A stretch of DNA of 12,500 nt from Halocaridina rubra (Eukaryota; Arthropoda; Malacostraca; Decapoda; Atyidae): positions 67,501-80,000 of the forward strand of contig JAXCGZ010019128.1 of NCBI GenBank assembly GCA_037179515.1. Direction: 5' to 3'. Made by a program: the position numbers and the translations under genes. Positions 1-8,505 of the stretch are shown one piece after another. The notes beneath the pieces were generated by a model. It saw only the letters and a list, made by a program, of their open reading frames with translations, did no database searches and was not told the origin of the DNA. Numbering within the stretch: position 1 is the first letter of the stretch; each line of letters begins with the position of its first letter.

Positions 1-1020
1 AGTTTTAATAATAAAAAATACCATTGGAGAATTTCAAATGTCCTCAAAGCATGCACCAACACCCACAAAAAGCTAAAAAAAAGTTATAACAAAACTTTTA
101 AAAACATTAGATAGAAAGAGGAGTAAAATAAAGCATAAAAACTAATAAGTAAAAAAAAAACAGAAGATGTCATAATATAAGCCACAGATGCACAATTAAG
201 AAAGAAACTTTTACTTACGCAAACTGGCACCTCACTTCACATGGCACTACACCAGTTTAACTGTAACCATTCCCAAATAACTACTTTAAGGCACTATGCC
301 AACTAGTAACTAGTAATCCCTTAAATGCTCTTATAACTAGCAACTAATCTATTAATTATCAATCAAGAAAGCATATTATCACAGACACAAATTACAGAAC
401 GATCAGCTTGAGTAAACAATTAACGATGCCCTTGTTGTTAGATTTCTGTGGTCTTGCACAATTATCATGTGTAATAATTTACATCATTTCATAATTAACA
501 ATCTTAGTAGCATTGTTATGAACTCCATCTAAATGAGGACACAGGATTAGGCCTAAAAATCAGGCCTATTAATGTGTATATAGAAAGCCTTATACGCTAA
601 TCTAGTGTCCCGAATAGATACATTAATAATTAGAGGAATTAAATAATTAATTACTGTAGAGCAAGTATTATTATACTATTACTATTAGACTATAAACTGA
701 TTATACAACTAAATATATTCATGCAAATGTACTGGAAAATACAGTATATAATTGCATTGAAATTACATATGATTACTTGTAATTAGTGTGTAACTTTACG
801 TATGACCATTTCCGTTATCAGTCATATATAATAATTACTAATAATTACGTGACACAACAGTTATTCAGTATATAATCAAGATAATTAATTACTAATTGAC
901 ATGGCACACCTAAAATCGATAACGACAAGAAAGGAGATAACAACACTTACCTCGTTAACGAAGATAACGTGGTTGCACGGTTAGATTAGACCCTTAAATA
1001 TCCTGGATCTTGTAAAGGAA
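1..1020. other. AT-rich non-coding stretch, no gene seen
   Basis: I see no open frame with protein-like composition on either strand. The sequence is dominated by TAATTA-type runs. A good splice-donor match, GAG|GTAAGTG, occurs on the minus strand at 951-944, but every frame leading into it hits a stop within a few codons, so I do not call an exon. It is probably intron of the minus-strand Zasp gene or flanking DNA. Confidence 0.5.
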
Positions 1021-1023
1021 AGT

Positions 1024-1045
1024 AACTCCAGGGTACTCTGGAGTT
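1024..1045. repeat. Short perfect inverted repeat (8-bp stem, 6-nt loop)
   Basis: AACTCCAG, a GGTACT loop, then CTGGAGTT, followed by a T run. It would form a small hairpin. No gene adjoins it, so a terminator role is not supported and it may be chance or part of an old repeat. Confidence 0.5.
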
Positions 1046-1074
1046 TTTCATTTATACATGACATGTCACTAAAC

Positions 1075-1093
1075 TTAACCTAACCTAACCTAC
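1075..1093. repeat. Short interstitial telomere-type repeat (TAACC)3
   Basis: Three exact TAACC units plus a partial one. The complement is TTAGG, the ancestral arthropod telomere unit. The array is too short to be a telomere; it may be a double-strand-break repair scar or chance. It weakly supports an arthropod source. Confidence 0.5.
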
Positions 1094-1314
1094 CAATTTT
1101 CATGGGTTATTTAACTTTATGAGGGGATCAGGGGTTACTCGTCTATACGAGATCCAGTACCTTTTCTTGCAATACCTTTCTATCTTCTAAAATGCAATAT
1201 TCTACGATAATGAATTCTGATTACATAAATTTTTTTCTAGTCCCATAACTCACTCACGCTTGCAGGGTAGCAGTTTTTTCATTTCTTATTTGTGTCACTA
1301 TTATTCCTCATTCG

Positions 1315-1430
1315 AATGGGAGAGGATAGATAGGTTGGTGCAGGGGAATTACGGCTGGATGACTTTCTAGTGTCTCACAGTGGGATCAAACATGGGTATG
1401 TCACTTCTTGAGACAAGTGTTCTGCTTATT
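1315..1430 (-). mobile_element. tRNA-derived SINE-like copy 1 (degraded)
   Basis: Read on the minus strand there is a tRNA-like head with a B-box-like GTTTGATCCCAC, then the block ATCCAGCCGTAATTCCCC. Diverged forms of that block recur at about 1475-1500, 2415-2460, 5700-5760 and 9660-9690. Polymerase III promoter remnants plus a shared body point to one SINE family. The ends are uncertain and I see no clear target-site duplication. Confidence 0.55.
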
Positions 1431-1469
1431 TCATGTCATTATTAGTATTTTTGAGTGAACAAGACAGAT

Positions 1470-1585
1470 CGAAGGTAGGGAATTAAGGCTGGATATTCTT
1501 CCTATTGCCCCATGGTGGGCTCAAACACAGATTTGTCACTTCCCGAATTACACTCTAGCCAATACGCTTTGGCAAATATTGAGGT
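1470..1585 (-). mobile_element. tRNA-derived SINE-like copy 2 (degraded)
   Basis: On the minus strand: A-box-like TAGAGTGTAATTCGGG, then GAAGTGACAAATCTG, then B-box-like GTTTGAGCCCACC, then the family tail ATCCAGCCTTAATTCCC. It lies about 100 bp from copy 1 in the same orientation, so the pair could be a tandem or dimeric insertion. The boundaries are approximate. Confidence 0.55.
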
Positions 1586-1637
1586 GCAGCAGGAATTAGT
1601 GATACCCAGTCTAGCCTTGTAGTTTTTATCAGCTGTT

Positions 1638-1715
1638 CTGTGAAAGATAACTTTTGAAATGGGATTGAAACCCACTTGCCTCCCTATCCCATTTCTAATG
1701 ACTAAGCACTGGCAT
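1638..1715 (-). mobile_element. tRNA-like head fragment, possible SINE copy 3
   Basis: The minus strand reads GCCAGTGCTTAGTCATTAG, then GGGAGGCAAGTGGGTTTCAATCCC. This has the order and spacing of an A box and a B box. The shared SINE tail is not obvious, so it may be a truncated copy or a different tRNA-derived element. It does not fold as an intact tRNA by eye. Confidence 0.4.
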
Positions 1716-2344
1716 GCAAACCGCCGCATTCAAAATAAACAAATACTTACAATTATGCCTGGGAACGACCCAAGCAGGGAGGTGGGGGGAACTGTGGCAG
1801 GACTTTATCCCCAAGGAGTTAAGTGGAGCGATAAAAGATATATTAGCTTCTGAAGAATGCTTGTGCTTTGATTTGGCCACTTCCCTTACAAAGGAATTAC
1901 GATCATTACATATGTACTGTATACGTAATAACAGTATGCATCGATGTAAATTTTAAGTTGCAACAAATGAAGATGGAAGACCTATTAACATCGACAAACA
2001 AATTCTTCCTCATTTCAAGAGAAATTATATGGTATTATATCTCTCTTTCTCTCTTAGCAAAATCTTCTTCCTTCTCATGAAGCATGGGACAAGTGTGCTG
2101 CCTCCATGATTCCCTGTGTGTCGTAAACACTGCCTAATGGAGCAATGCAAGAGGACTACCAATATAAGGTCTAGCTTAGTCATGGTTGTAATCCATATCA
2201 TGAATAAGCATGAAAATTGTAAGAGACTAAATACTATATTTCTTAATGTTTCATGCTGACTTGAGCAGCAAAATATAATATGTTGAAAAATACTAAATAC
2301 AGAGACATGGTTTGCATAAGCGTGGCTATGAAAGAATATTTATA
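1716..2344. other. Non-coding stretch, nothing recognised
   Basis: Short open frames exist at 1714-2080 on both strands, but their products have no recognisable domain, no consistent frame and no splice context. I see no RNA gene or transposon ends. Confidence 0.5.
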
Positions 2345-2349
2345 ATAAC

Positions 2350-2500
2350 TCGATAGTAGATCGTGCAAGTCGGGAAGCAATTGGCTTGGATCTCAGCCTA
2401 CTGAGGAGCGTTAGGAAGGGTATCCTGCCGTAATCCCCTAAACTCTAACATGTCTGTACCAAGCCTCATTCGATGAGAACTAATTGTGAGACGTGATATG
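2350..2500 (+). mobile_element. SINE-like copy 4, mainly body and tail
   Basis: GCGTTAGGAAGGGTATCCTGCCGTAAT followed by CCCCTAAACTCTAACATGTCTGT aligns closely by eye with 5705-5755 (GCGTTAGGAATGGTACCC, CCATAATACCCAAACTCCAACATATCTGT). Both carry CATT about 8-10 bases later. The head (2350-2405) has only a weak B-box remnant. The repeat relationship is clear; the limits are estimated. Confidence 0.6.
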
Positions 2501-3066
2501 GCTATCAAAGAGATGGATGCAAGACTTGTTTTAAGTTACCGCGTGGTGCATTTCCTTCATTTACGGCCACTCTGCTGAACGTGATGTGAGAAGAAAATAT
2601 TTATATAAAAATCTATAGATAAATAAGTTAGTTGTAAGCAATACTTTATATTAAAATAAACTAGTCCTTCTACTATGTAATTTTTACCTAACCATAGATG
2701 ATAAGATCTAATGCTATTGCTTTAATACATTTCATAACACAGCTTACTAAACTGATTAAATCAAACTCTACTTACTTTACTAGAGTGTGTAAGTCAAAAG
2801 AACAAGAACTAAATCACAAGCTAGCTGAATACAGCTTCAAGTGATAAATTAATATTTATTGAGGGATATGAGAAAAAAAGAGAAGAAACTAATTACTCTC
2901 TTCCACAACAAAATTTATTCCAAAAAAGTTTGCAATTAAAGACGAATTAAGAAAGGAAAAGTGAAGAGAAGACATTTATATGTCTCACCTGTTACTGGTA
3001 AGGTGGATATGCTTATGTGGGTTTACAGAAATAAGATAAACATGAGAATACTCGTCTTATGAGACT
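2501..3066. other. AT-rich non-coding stretch, nothing recognised
   Basis: No protein-like frame, no splice-site pair enclosing an open frame and no terminal repeats were found. Confidence 0.5.
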
Positions 3067-3074
3067 GCTTAAAA

Positions 3075-3381
3075 CAGTGATTCTTAATCAGGGGTGCTCG
3101 CACCCCTAGGGGTGCGAGGCCAGTTCCTAATGGTGCGAGGATGCCTATGAATACTTAAAGCAAAATATATTTTTATAGACGTGTTATATTTTTCCTGAAA
3201 AAAAAAAACTTTTTGCTTCAGCAATGTTCTGAGATATAGATAAGTGGTTTTGTTATTATTACACATAACATCAACTTTGTATTTTTAGCATTTTTTTGTA
3301 TTTCAGCAATCGGGGGGGGGTGCAAGAACTGACTGCTGATTTGAAAGGGGTGCATATACTGAAAAAGGTTAAGAATCACTG
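3075..3381. mobile_element. hAT-type MITE with terminal inverted repeats and 8-bp target duplication
   Basis: The element opens with CAGTGATTCTTAA and closes with the exact complement TTAAGAATCACTG, a 13-bp perfect terminal inverted repeat. It is bracketed by identical 8-bp flanks GCTTAAAA at 3067-3074 and 3382-3389. An 8-bp duplication with CAGTG-type ends is the signature of the hAT superfamily (established knowledge). Just inside the left end, GGGGTGC and GCACCCCTAGGGGTGCGAG form further palindromes. At about 307 bp and without a transposase frame it is non-autonomous and would depend on a hAT transposase elsewhere. The intact duplication and ends suggest a fairly recent insertion. Confidence 0.9.
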
Positions 3382-3389
3382 GCTTAAAA

Positions 3390-3949
3390 GAATACTGCCT
3401 TAAGAAGGGAGAACCAGAATGGAAGAGAATACTTGTTCAAAGTTTAATATTATACAGTAACTTTTCAATTATATATATTGTCCTTGCCGAAAAATGTCAC
3501 ATGCAAAGACAAGATATTTCATTTCTGCCAGGGAGGATATTAATTAACCAATGACAATACAATTGTTTGAATTATATCAAGGCATATAGCTGGCTTTAAA
3601 TAGATATCTGAGAATTGACATACTTTTTATTTAATAAAAGGCAAATGCATACCGATACGTACAGAGCATTTTCAAATATGATGAAATGTACCACGAAAAG
3701 GCATAAAATCACAATGGGATAATTGAATTAAAATTTAGCAATACCCAAACTTCTCTTCAGTCCTGGAAACATTTTGCCATTTTTTTTTCTACACAAAACC
3801 AAAAACTACTACTCAGCCACCATAAAAAATTTTGTGATTACTGTTAGGCATAAATACTATATGCAGAAACAATAAAACAATAACCGTACTTGTAAAATAG
3901 GCCATATTATTCATCGCTTTCAATTACAATACAAGAGGTTCTCAATTTA
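3390..3949. other. Non-coding AT-rich stretch, nothing recognised
   Basis: No coding-like frame, RNA gene or repeat boundary was found between the hAT element and the Tigger-like fragment. Confidence 0.5.
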
Positions 3950-4238
3950 CACTGTCCTCGAGTTACGCTGCTTCGTAAATTATATTGCTCCTTTGTTTTT
4001 ATAATTTTTGGCCTGTATTATGTCTCCCTGGCATATAGCAGATTCTTCTGATGGCAGTGCTTCAGATAAAAGGAAAGCTATCACCATGGCAGTGAAATTA
4101 GAGATAGTGAAATGCATGGAAAAACTGTACTACTGCATTAGTATAGGTGCTTATTTAGGCGTGTTCCGACATAAACTGAAATTTGGGTTACATCACATTT
4201 CAGGAAAAGAACTCTGACGTATATCGAGGACCCCCCTG
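3950..4238 (+). mobile_element. Tigger/pogo-like transposon remnant with transposase N-terminal fragment
   Basis: The left end CACTGTCCTCGAGTTACG and the complement of the right end (CAGGGGGGTCCTCGATATACG) share GTCCTCGA and TACG, forming an imperfect terminal inverted repeat. TA dinucleotides flank the element at 3948-3949 and 4239-4240, as expected for Tc1/mariner-pogo insertions. Inside, the frame from about 4008 encodes DKRKAITMAVKLEIVKCMEK, which matches the start of the CENP-B-like helix-turn-helix of Tigger/Jerky transposases (family knowledge). The frame then loses similarity and stops at 4217, with no catalytic domain. It is an internally deleted, inactive copy. Confidence 0.7.
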
Positions 4239-4391
4239 TAGTCATAATATGGCCTAGTACCAAAGTATGTAAATTAATGTACTACTGTATATCAAGTTAT
4301 TGAAGAAAGAAAAAATTAGGTGACTGTATATAAAACAGAGTAAAATGAAAGAAATGAAAAATCGTCTTTCATGTATACAGCATGAAAGAGT

Positions 4392-4417
4392 AAAAAAAAA
4401 AAAAAAAAAAAAAAAAA
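4392..4417. repeat. Poly(A) tract of 26 bases
   Basis: An uninterrupted A26 run. It could be a microsatellite or the tail of a retroposed sequence, but I see no SINE or LINE body immediately upstream, so its origin is open. Confidence 0.85.
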
Positions 4418-5080
4418 TGGCATATTACACACACAACTAAGAAAATTAACCGGAATAGTAAGTTATCAATAATAATACTTCCTTTTCACAGCTTTACCAT
4501 CGAATGAAGATTGAACTGTAGCAAGACGAGGAAAAACATGCTATTCAGCACTTCTACCATTATTACACAGACTGTAACGAAAAATATCTTCATCGTTTCA
4601 TCTTTTAACTACACAAAGAATGCATTAATGGTAAAAATGCTGAGTCAGCTCCCAAACAATTGCACAGGACACGAAACCAAAGCCCCAAAAATAACCCAAA
4701 AAAAATTAACGAGTGAAAATTATCAGAAATAAAAAGTAATAATAAAAATTGGAAGATATGTATATCTGAAGCAAGAAGATCATAAGAATATCAAATTATA
4801 AAGTTATTAGTCCATACGGCTGCTGTACTGCAAATTTGCAAAAAGGCATTTATACGATTACTTTGTAGGGATATAAATGAAATTATACTGAAAGCCAATA
4901 AACATGCACATTTTTTTTTATTCTTTAAAGAAATCAGGGATCACGTCTCTTGGCAAATTAAATATACTAAGGAGTCAAATTTTAATGTCAATATTCAGAA
5001 GAGTGATTCTATGGTGTGTGTGGTTTTCACAGTTAAGCAAATACAGTGTCTAAATGTACAAGACGTGTTGAAATCTTAGT
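4418..5080. other. Non-coding stretch, nothing recognised
   Basis: A 73-codon frame at 4511-4732 has no recognisable domain and composition like the surrounding AT-rich DNA, so I do not treat it as a gene. Confidence 0.5.
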
Positions 5081-5134
5081 TTTTTGTTGTTGCTGTTGTT
5101 CCCTAAGGAAGGCACTGCCAATACCGGGTTTTCC
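5081..5134 (-). repeat. Dispersed repeat copy with (GTT)n core, short form
   Basis: TTGTTGTTGCTGTTGTTCCC, then TAAGG, then CACTGCCAATACCGGG. The reverse complement of 7791-7878 has the same beginning and end (a GTTGTT run, TTCCCTAGG and CACTGCCAATCCTGG) with about 45 extra bases between them. The two are copies of one unclassified repeat in opposite orientation; this one is internally shorter. Confidence 0.5.
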
Positions 5135-5537
5135 CACAGAGCTCTCAGGTAGTGCATGCTGTATTAACATATGTGGTTGTACACAGTGCAATTTCTATAA
5201 TATGTTTCCCGGTTTGTTCTCTCTGTCTCTGGCTACAAGAAGTCTTCAAGAATTGACCACCGGAGTTATTTCTCTGCGTAAAAAATATTGTGTCGTTGCG
5301 AGTATTGTGTTGAGAGCTAAAGTAATCGACAGTGTGACAAAATCCTCTACCAGGTTCTCATGCCCCATTAGGGGCAGGGGGTCACTGTTTTCAAAGCCGA
5401 TGCTACGAGTTTGAGCAAGGAAGATGTAATGGATAGGGAAGTCTTAAAATGAAAAAGTTTCTGCACTTACGCAGAAAGGAGTGTGAGTAAAAACGATTTT
5501 ACATACAAGTTGTAAGCTGGAGTGCACACAGAGAGAT

Positions 5538-5640
5538 TGAGTCAGCCTCAGTACCCTTAACAATCCCTGAGGAGTGATCAAAAACTGGTTTGTCACCTCC
5601 TGAATCAAGTGCTCTAACTGCTTTGGTACCATGGCCCCAT
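5538..5640 (-). mobile_element. tRNA-derived SINE copy 5, head-to-head with copy 6
   Basis: The minus strand reads TGGTACCAAAGCAGTTAGAG, then CACTTGATTCAGGAGGTGAC, then B-box-like AGTTTTTGATCACTCC. It resembles copies 1 and 2 (GAAGTGACA before the B box). Its 5' end abuts the 5' end of copy 6 across the near-palindrome GGTACCATGGCCCCATGGTA (5625-5644). Confidence 0.6.
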
Positions 5641-5790
5641 GGTAGCACAGAGATAGAGAGAACAAATTGAGAAGATACTATTGCAGGTTCGATCCCACTG
5701 CGAGGCGTTAGGAATGGTACCCTCCCATAATACCCAAACTCCAACATATCTGTCAACCCCCATTGAAAAGTGAATAATTGTGATTAATAA
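5634..5790 (+). mobile_element. tRNA-derived SINE copy 6 with intact B box
   Basis: The head CCATGGTAGCACAGAGAT has A-box-like character. GGTTCGATCCC at 5686-5696 is an exact polymerase III B box. The family body GCGTTAGGAATGGTACCC and CCATAATACCCAAACTC follows, then an AATAAT/AATAAA-rich 3' end. This is the best-preserved member in the window. Whether it is still transcribed cannot be told from sequence. Confidence 0.7.
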
Positions 5791-5799
5791 AACTGTGCA

Positions 5800-6525
5800 A
5801 TAATAAATTTTTCTACATATTTTATATGAAATGTACCGCAAAAAGGCATAAGTCACATAAAGGCATAAAAAAGTTTCTGTTTATGAAAATGCTGAATCTC
5901 ACTGTCCAATTCATTTAGTGTTTACTGCAAGGACGTTGTATGCATATAAATACTATATATATATATACAATGTTTATAGGCAAGAACAGATGGACAAGAC
6001 GACTTTATATACATTAAGAAATTAATCTCCGTTTGACAAACAGGTAAAGAGACATGTAAAGTATGTTTAACAAACAGGTAAATGGGCATATGAAGGTGGT
6101 TAGATTTTAAACATATTGCTGAATGTTATTTATCAATATGCCACAGATTAATAAGCAAGAGAGTTGATATAGAGTGAATGTCAGAAATATTACATTTTGT
6201 ACTCTGTTCTTATGTAAAATAAACTGTGTATTGAATAAGAATGCATTGCTTTCTGGTGAATGGAAGTGTGCTCTTGACTTGGCCACTCTTATTACAAAGA
6301 GGATTGATGTCATTATGTGTCTTTACATACACTGAAGGTGTGTGTGTTTACATAAACATGCAAGTGCAGTTTGTGTGTGTGTGTGTTTGTTCATGCGCTT
6401 ATACAGTAAAGATTACATCGATTCTCTCTCTTAATTTAATACAAATTTTTGAGCTGCTTACTGATAAGAAAATACCCATTTAAAGAAGACGAGATCATTT
6501 CCGTGTCCTGGCATCAGTGACCTAC
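5800..6525. other. Intron downstream of exon B, simple repeats only
   Basis: It contains a short (AT)n run near 5953-5968 and a (TG)n tract at 6371-6386. ACAAACAGGTAAA occurs twice about 35 bp apart around 6036 and 6070. No LIM-domain exon is visible: I find no Cys-X2-Cys pair in a frame bounded by splice sites. Confidence 0.5.
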
Positions 6526-6725
6526 CTGTGTCGTCACACTGTTCTAAGGCTTGTTGAAGCAACTTGAAGGAATGCCCCTGGACAACATTCTTGTCAGAGG
6601 AGATCAGAGGGGATGTTACCTCACCTTCAGTTTCCAAATGGGGATTCTTGTCCATCTCTTGCACCATTCGGAGAACGTCTGAGGCCTTTCCGTCATACGC
6701 CCTTTCGTTCTTCATGAAGTTGACA
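6526..6725 (-). CDS. Zasp52: Zasp52-like PDZ-LIM protein, exon B (post-ZM region), internal exon
   Basis: Zasp/ALP-Enigma proteins sit at the muscle Z-disc, bind alpha-actinin and cross-link the sarcomere (family knowledge). The acceptor is AAATGCAG|TGTCAAC, preceded by a pyrimidine-rich stretch. The donor is ACACAG|GTAGGT at 6525-6521. The 200-nt exon enters with one base, which completes the Gly codon begun by the ZM exon (GG+T), then encodes 66 residues and leaves in phase 1. The peptide begins VNFMKNERAYDGKASDVLRM, directly continuing the ZM exon as in Drosophila Zasp52 (VNFKKNEKEYQG, then SEVLK). Near the end, GHSFKLLQQALE matches the conserved 'QS-x-SF-x-x-LQ' stretch that precedes the LIM domains in ALP-family proteins. 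The LIM exons must lie left of the window or be hidden. Homology, phase and splice sites agree, so I am confident. Confidence 0.9.
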
Positions 6726-7054
6726 CTGCATTTGCACGCGGGATAGAGGTTGAGGTAGTTGTGGGCATATGGGCGGAAGGGGGAAGAAAAACGGAAGCAA
6801 AGGGTCATGTCAGTATTTTCATGCAGTGACTAAACAAAATATTATCGAGGTACTTTCATGTATGATAAAAGCGAGCACACACGCAGACACACGCACACAA
6901 ACGGCAATCCAATACCAGGCCGATTAACAACCCGAGAGAATCTCTGCTTCAAATGCAGCACGCTTGTGGGAAGGAAGGGGGTTAAAAATAGCCACAGTAC
7001 CGTTGGCCATGATACACATGCAGGCCACCTCACCAAAAATTCTGCATGGTAATA

Positions 7055-7060
7055 TTTATT
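7055..7060 (-). promoter_or_regulatory. Candidate poly(A) signal AATAAA for a short Zasp isoform
   Basis: The minus strand has AATAAA about 75 nt past the TGA stop of exon A, followed within about 30 nt by GT-rich TGGTGAGGTGG. That is the usual signal plus downstream-element arrangement. It would let exon A serve as a terminal exon. AATAAA is common in AT-rich DNA, so this rests on position. Confidence 0.5.
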
Positions 7061-7132
7061 CAAGCTCTGCTTGAGGCAAGGAGTCAGGAACACAACTTGT
7101 AAGATGCTCATGAGGTCAAAATTTGAGGGAGA

Positions 7133-7427
7133 TCAAAGGGGTGGAGTGTCACCTGACTCTCCTCCCGCCTGAGGAGGCTGAGGGGCTGGTGCAGCCGGTG
7201 CTGGCGCTGGGGCAGGGGCTTGAGCAGGAGCTGCTGGTGACCCTCCTGCTGGCTTCACGCGCTGGAAAGCTGGGACGGGGGGAGGAGGTTGATTTGCCTT
7301 GTCGAAGGGAGAAGGTGGTGGAGGACGCGCCTTCTTAGGGGCCTCTTCTAAATCTCCGTGAATTAACTTGTATGTTGGGGAGTCTGTCTGAATTACGGTT
7401 TCCACGTGGAATTTCTTGAAGTTAATG
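7133..7427 (-). CDS. Zasp52: Zasp52-like protein, alternative Pro/Ala-rich exon A (terminal or internal)
   Basis: The acceptor is GGCCGACAG|CATTAAC with a weak pyrimidine tract, as is common for regulated exons. One base (C) completes the Gly left by the ZM exon. The peptide then starts INFKKFHVETVIQTDSP, paralleling VNFMKN of exon B. After about 35 residues it becomes a low-complexity Pro/Ala segment (PPPPSPF, QPPPPVPAF, APAPAPAPAAPAPQPP) ending GESGDTPPL and TGA at 7135-7133. There are 97 codons before the stop. Pro-rich linkers are usual between the PDZ/ZM and LIM regions of Zasp, and can bind SH3 or WW domains. Alternatively a donor GAGTCAG|GTGACA (7152-7151) ends the exon in phase 1, matching the exit phase of exon B. 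An in-frame ATG (MALADS) lies just upstream of the acceptor, so an internal start is also conceivable. Confidence 0.75.
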
Positions 7428-7790
7428 CTGTCGGCCAGCGCCATGCATCCCAATGAAGCCGTATTAAAAATATAACACAGACACACACACAAACAAAACC
7501 ATTTATTCAGAATATTGGTATGAGGAACATGATAAATAGGCACTGATAAAAAAAAATACATATTTAAACAATACATAGCTCATGCAAATGATCATTTGAA
7601 ATACAAGAAAATCAATATATTTCAAACATTGTGCAAAAAGAACTGAGTTTTTAAAATGAATAATATACAAATGTTTCTTAGAATTATGATAAGGGAAGAA
7701 GGAATAGGGAATACTGAAGACTGCTACCTTCTCTTTTTATTCTTGTTTTCACCCTCTTGATATTACAAGATATGGAAAAGCATTTAAAAA
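7428..7790. other. Intron between the ZM exon and exon A, AT-rich
   Basis: It has a short (CA)n tract near 7478-7490 and A-rich stretches. No further exon was recognised. Confidence 0.5.
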
Positions 7791-7878
7791 CAAAAGTCCA
7801 GGATTGGCAGTGACCTTCATCAGGGACTCAGGGCTGTTCGACCACGCAGCCTAGGGAACAACAACAACAACAACAAAA
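7791..7878 (+). repeat. Dispersed repeat copy with (CAA)n core, long form
   Basis: CCAGGATTGGCAGTGACC at one end and CCTAGGGAACAACAACAACA at the other recur in reverse complement at 5081-5134, which lacks the middle part. The (CAA)n run at 7857-7876 may be an expanded terminal microsatellite of this element. Confidence 0.5.
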
Positions 7879-8358
7879 TCTCTGGGTTCAGGGAGTGCAG
7901 ACTCTTTCCCATGGTAACTCAACGGGATGAGGAAAAGAGGGAAAACCTTAATTCCCTGAATACATTTCTTGCTACAAAGTAACCGAAAGCAGGAATGAGT
8001 AATAAGTAGGGTTAGATTAAATACTGTACCACTGCTTCACGTTTTCCGTTATATTCATCACAGCGAAAACAGTCACAGGAAATTTATTTCATCCCTTTAT
8101 AGCATCTGCTCCACAATAAATGATGGAAGTAGGGTTTTGAGGTGAAGAACAAGAGATTGGGAATCCCCTCCTATGTATTTTTCTCCCACAAAGAGTAAGG
8201 GTTTTAGTTCCGAGCCACCCACCCCCCTTACAAGGGGAAATATGGCTCTTGTACAGAGATATAGATCCTGCTCCATCCCCCTTTTAAGAGTAATTAAGGC
8301 GTTTGTAAGCAGGTAAAAAATATCCTGGTGATGCTGGCAGAATGGCTATTAACTAAGC
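7879..8358. other. Intronic stretch, nothing recognised
   Basis: No open frame with flanking splice sites, no terminal repeats and no RNA gene were found. Confidence 0.5.
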
Positions 8359-8486
8359 ATAAAGAGGAGGCAAGTGGCACAATGGAAAGTATATAGATAT
8401 AAAATGAATAGAATGGTCACAATTTAACATAAAAAGGGAGGCATTGGGGTAATGGAGAAAATATAGATAGAAAATGAAATACAGAG
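8359..8486. repeat. Two-copy tandem repeat, period about 69 bp
   Basis: CATAAAGAGGAGGCA at 8359 and CATAAAAAGGGAGGCA at 8428 each precede matching AATGGA, TATAGATA and AAAATGAA blocks in the same order. The duplication lies in the intron about 20 nt from the ZM exon's donor site. Confidence 0.65.
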
Positions 8487-8505
8487 GAAGATCTTGTATT
8501 CCTAC

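Noticed and set aside
951..1010. Strong minus-strand donor GAG|GTAAGTG, suggesting a downstream Zasp exon
   Set aside because: All three frames leading to it contain stops close by, including the phase required after exon B. It could only be a non-coding exon, for which there is no other evidence.
5046..5414. 122-codon plus-strand open frame with a Cys run
   Set aside because: The Cys run comes from the TGTTGT repeat, the rest has no recognisable domain, and there is no splice or promoter context.
5686..5696. Exact B box, considered as a functional tRNA gene
   Set aside because: No cloverleaf with paired acceptor and anticodon arms can be drawn by eye, and the following body matches other SINE copies.
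6726..6808. Extension of exon B upstream to an ATG (MTLCFRFSSPFRPYAHNY)
   Set aside because: This stretch is the pyrimidine-rich acceptor region. The homology to Zasp starts exactly at the CAG|T boundary and the phase match fixes the exon start there.
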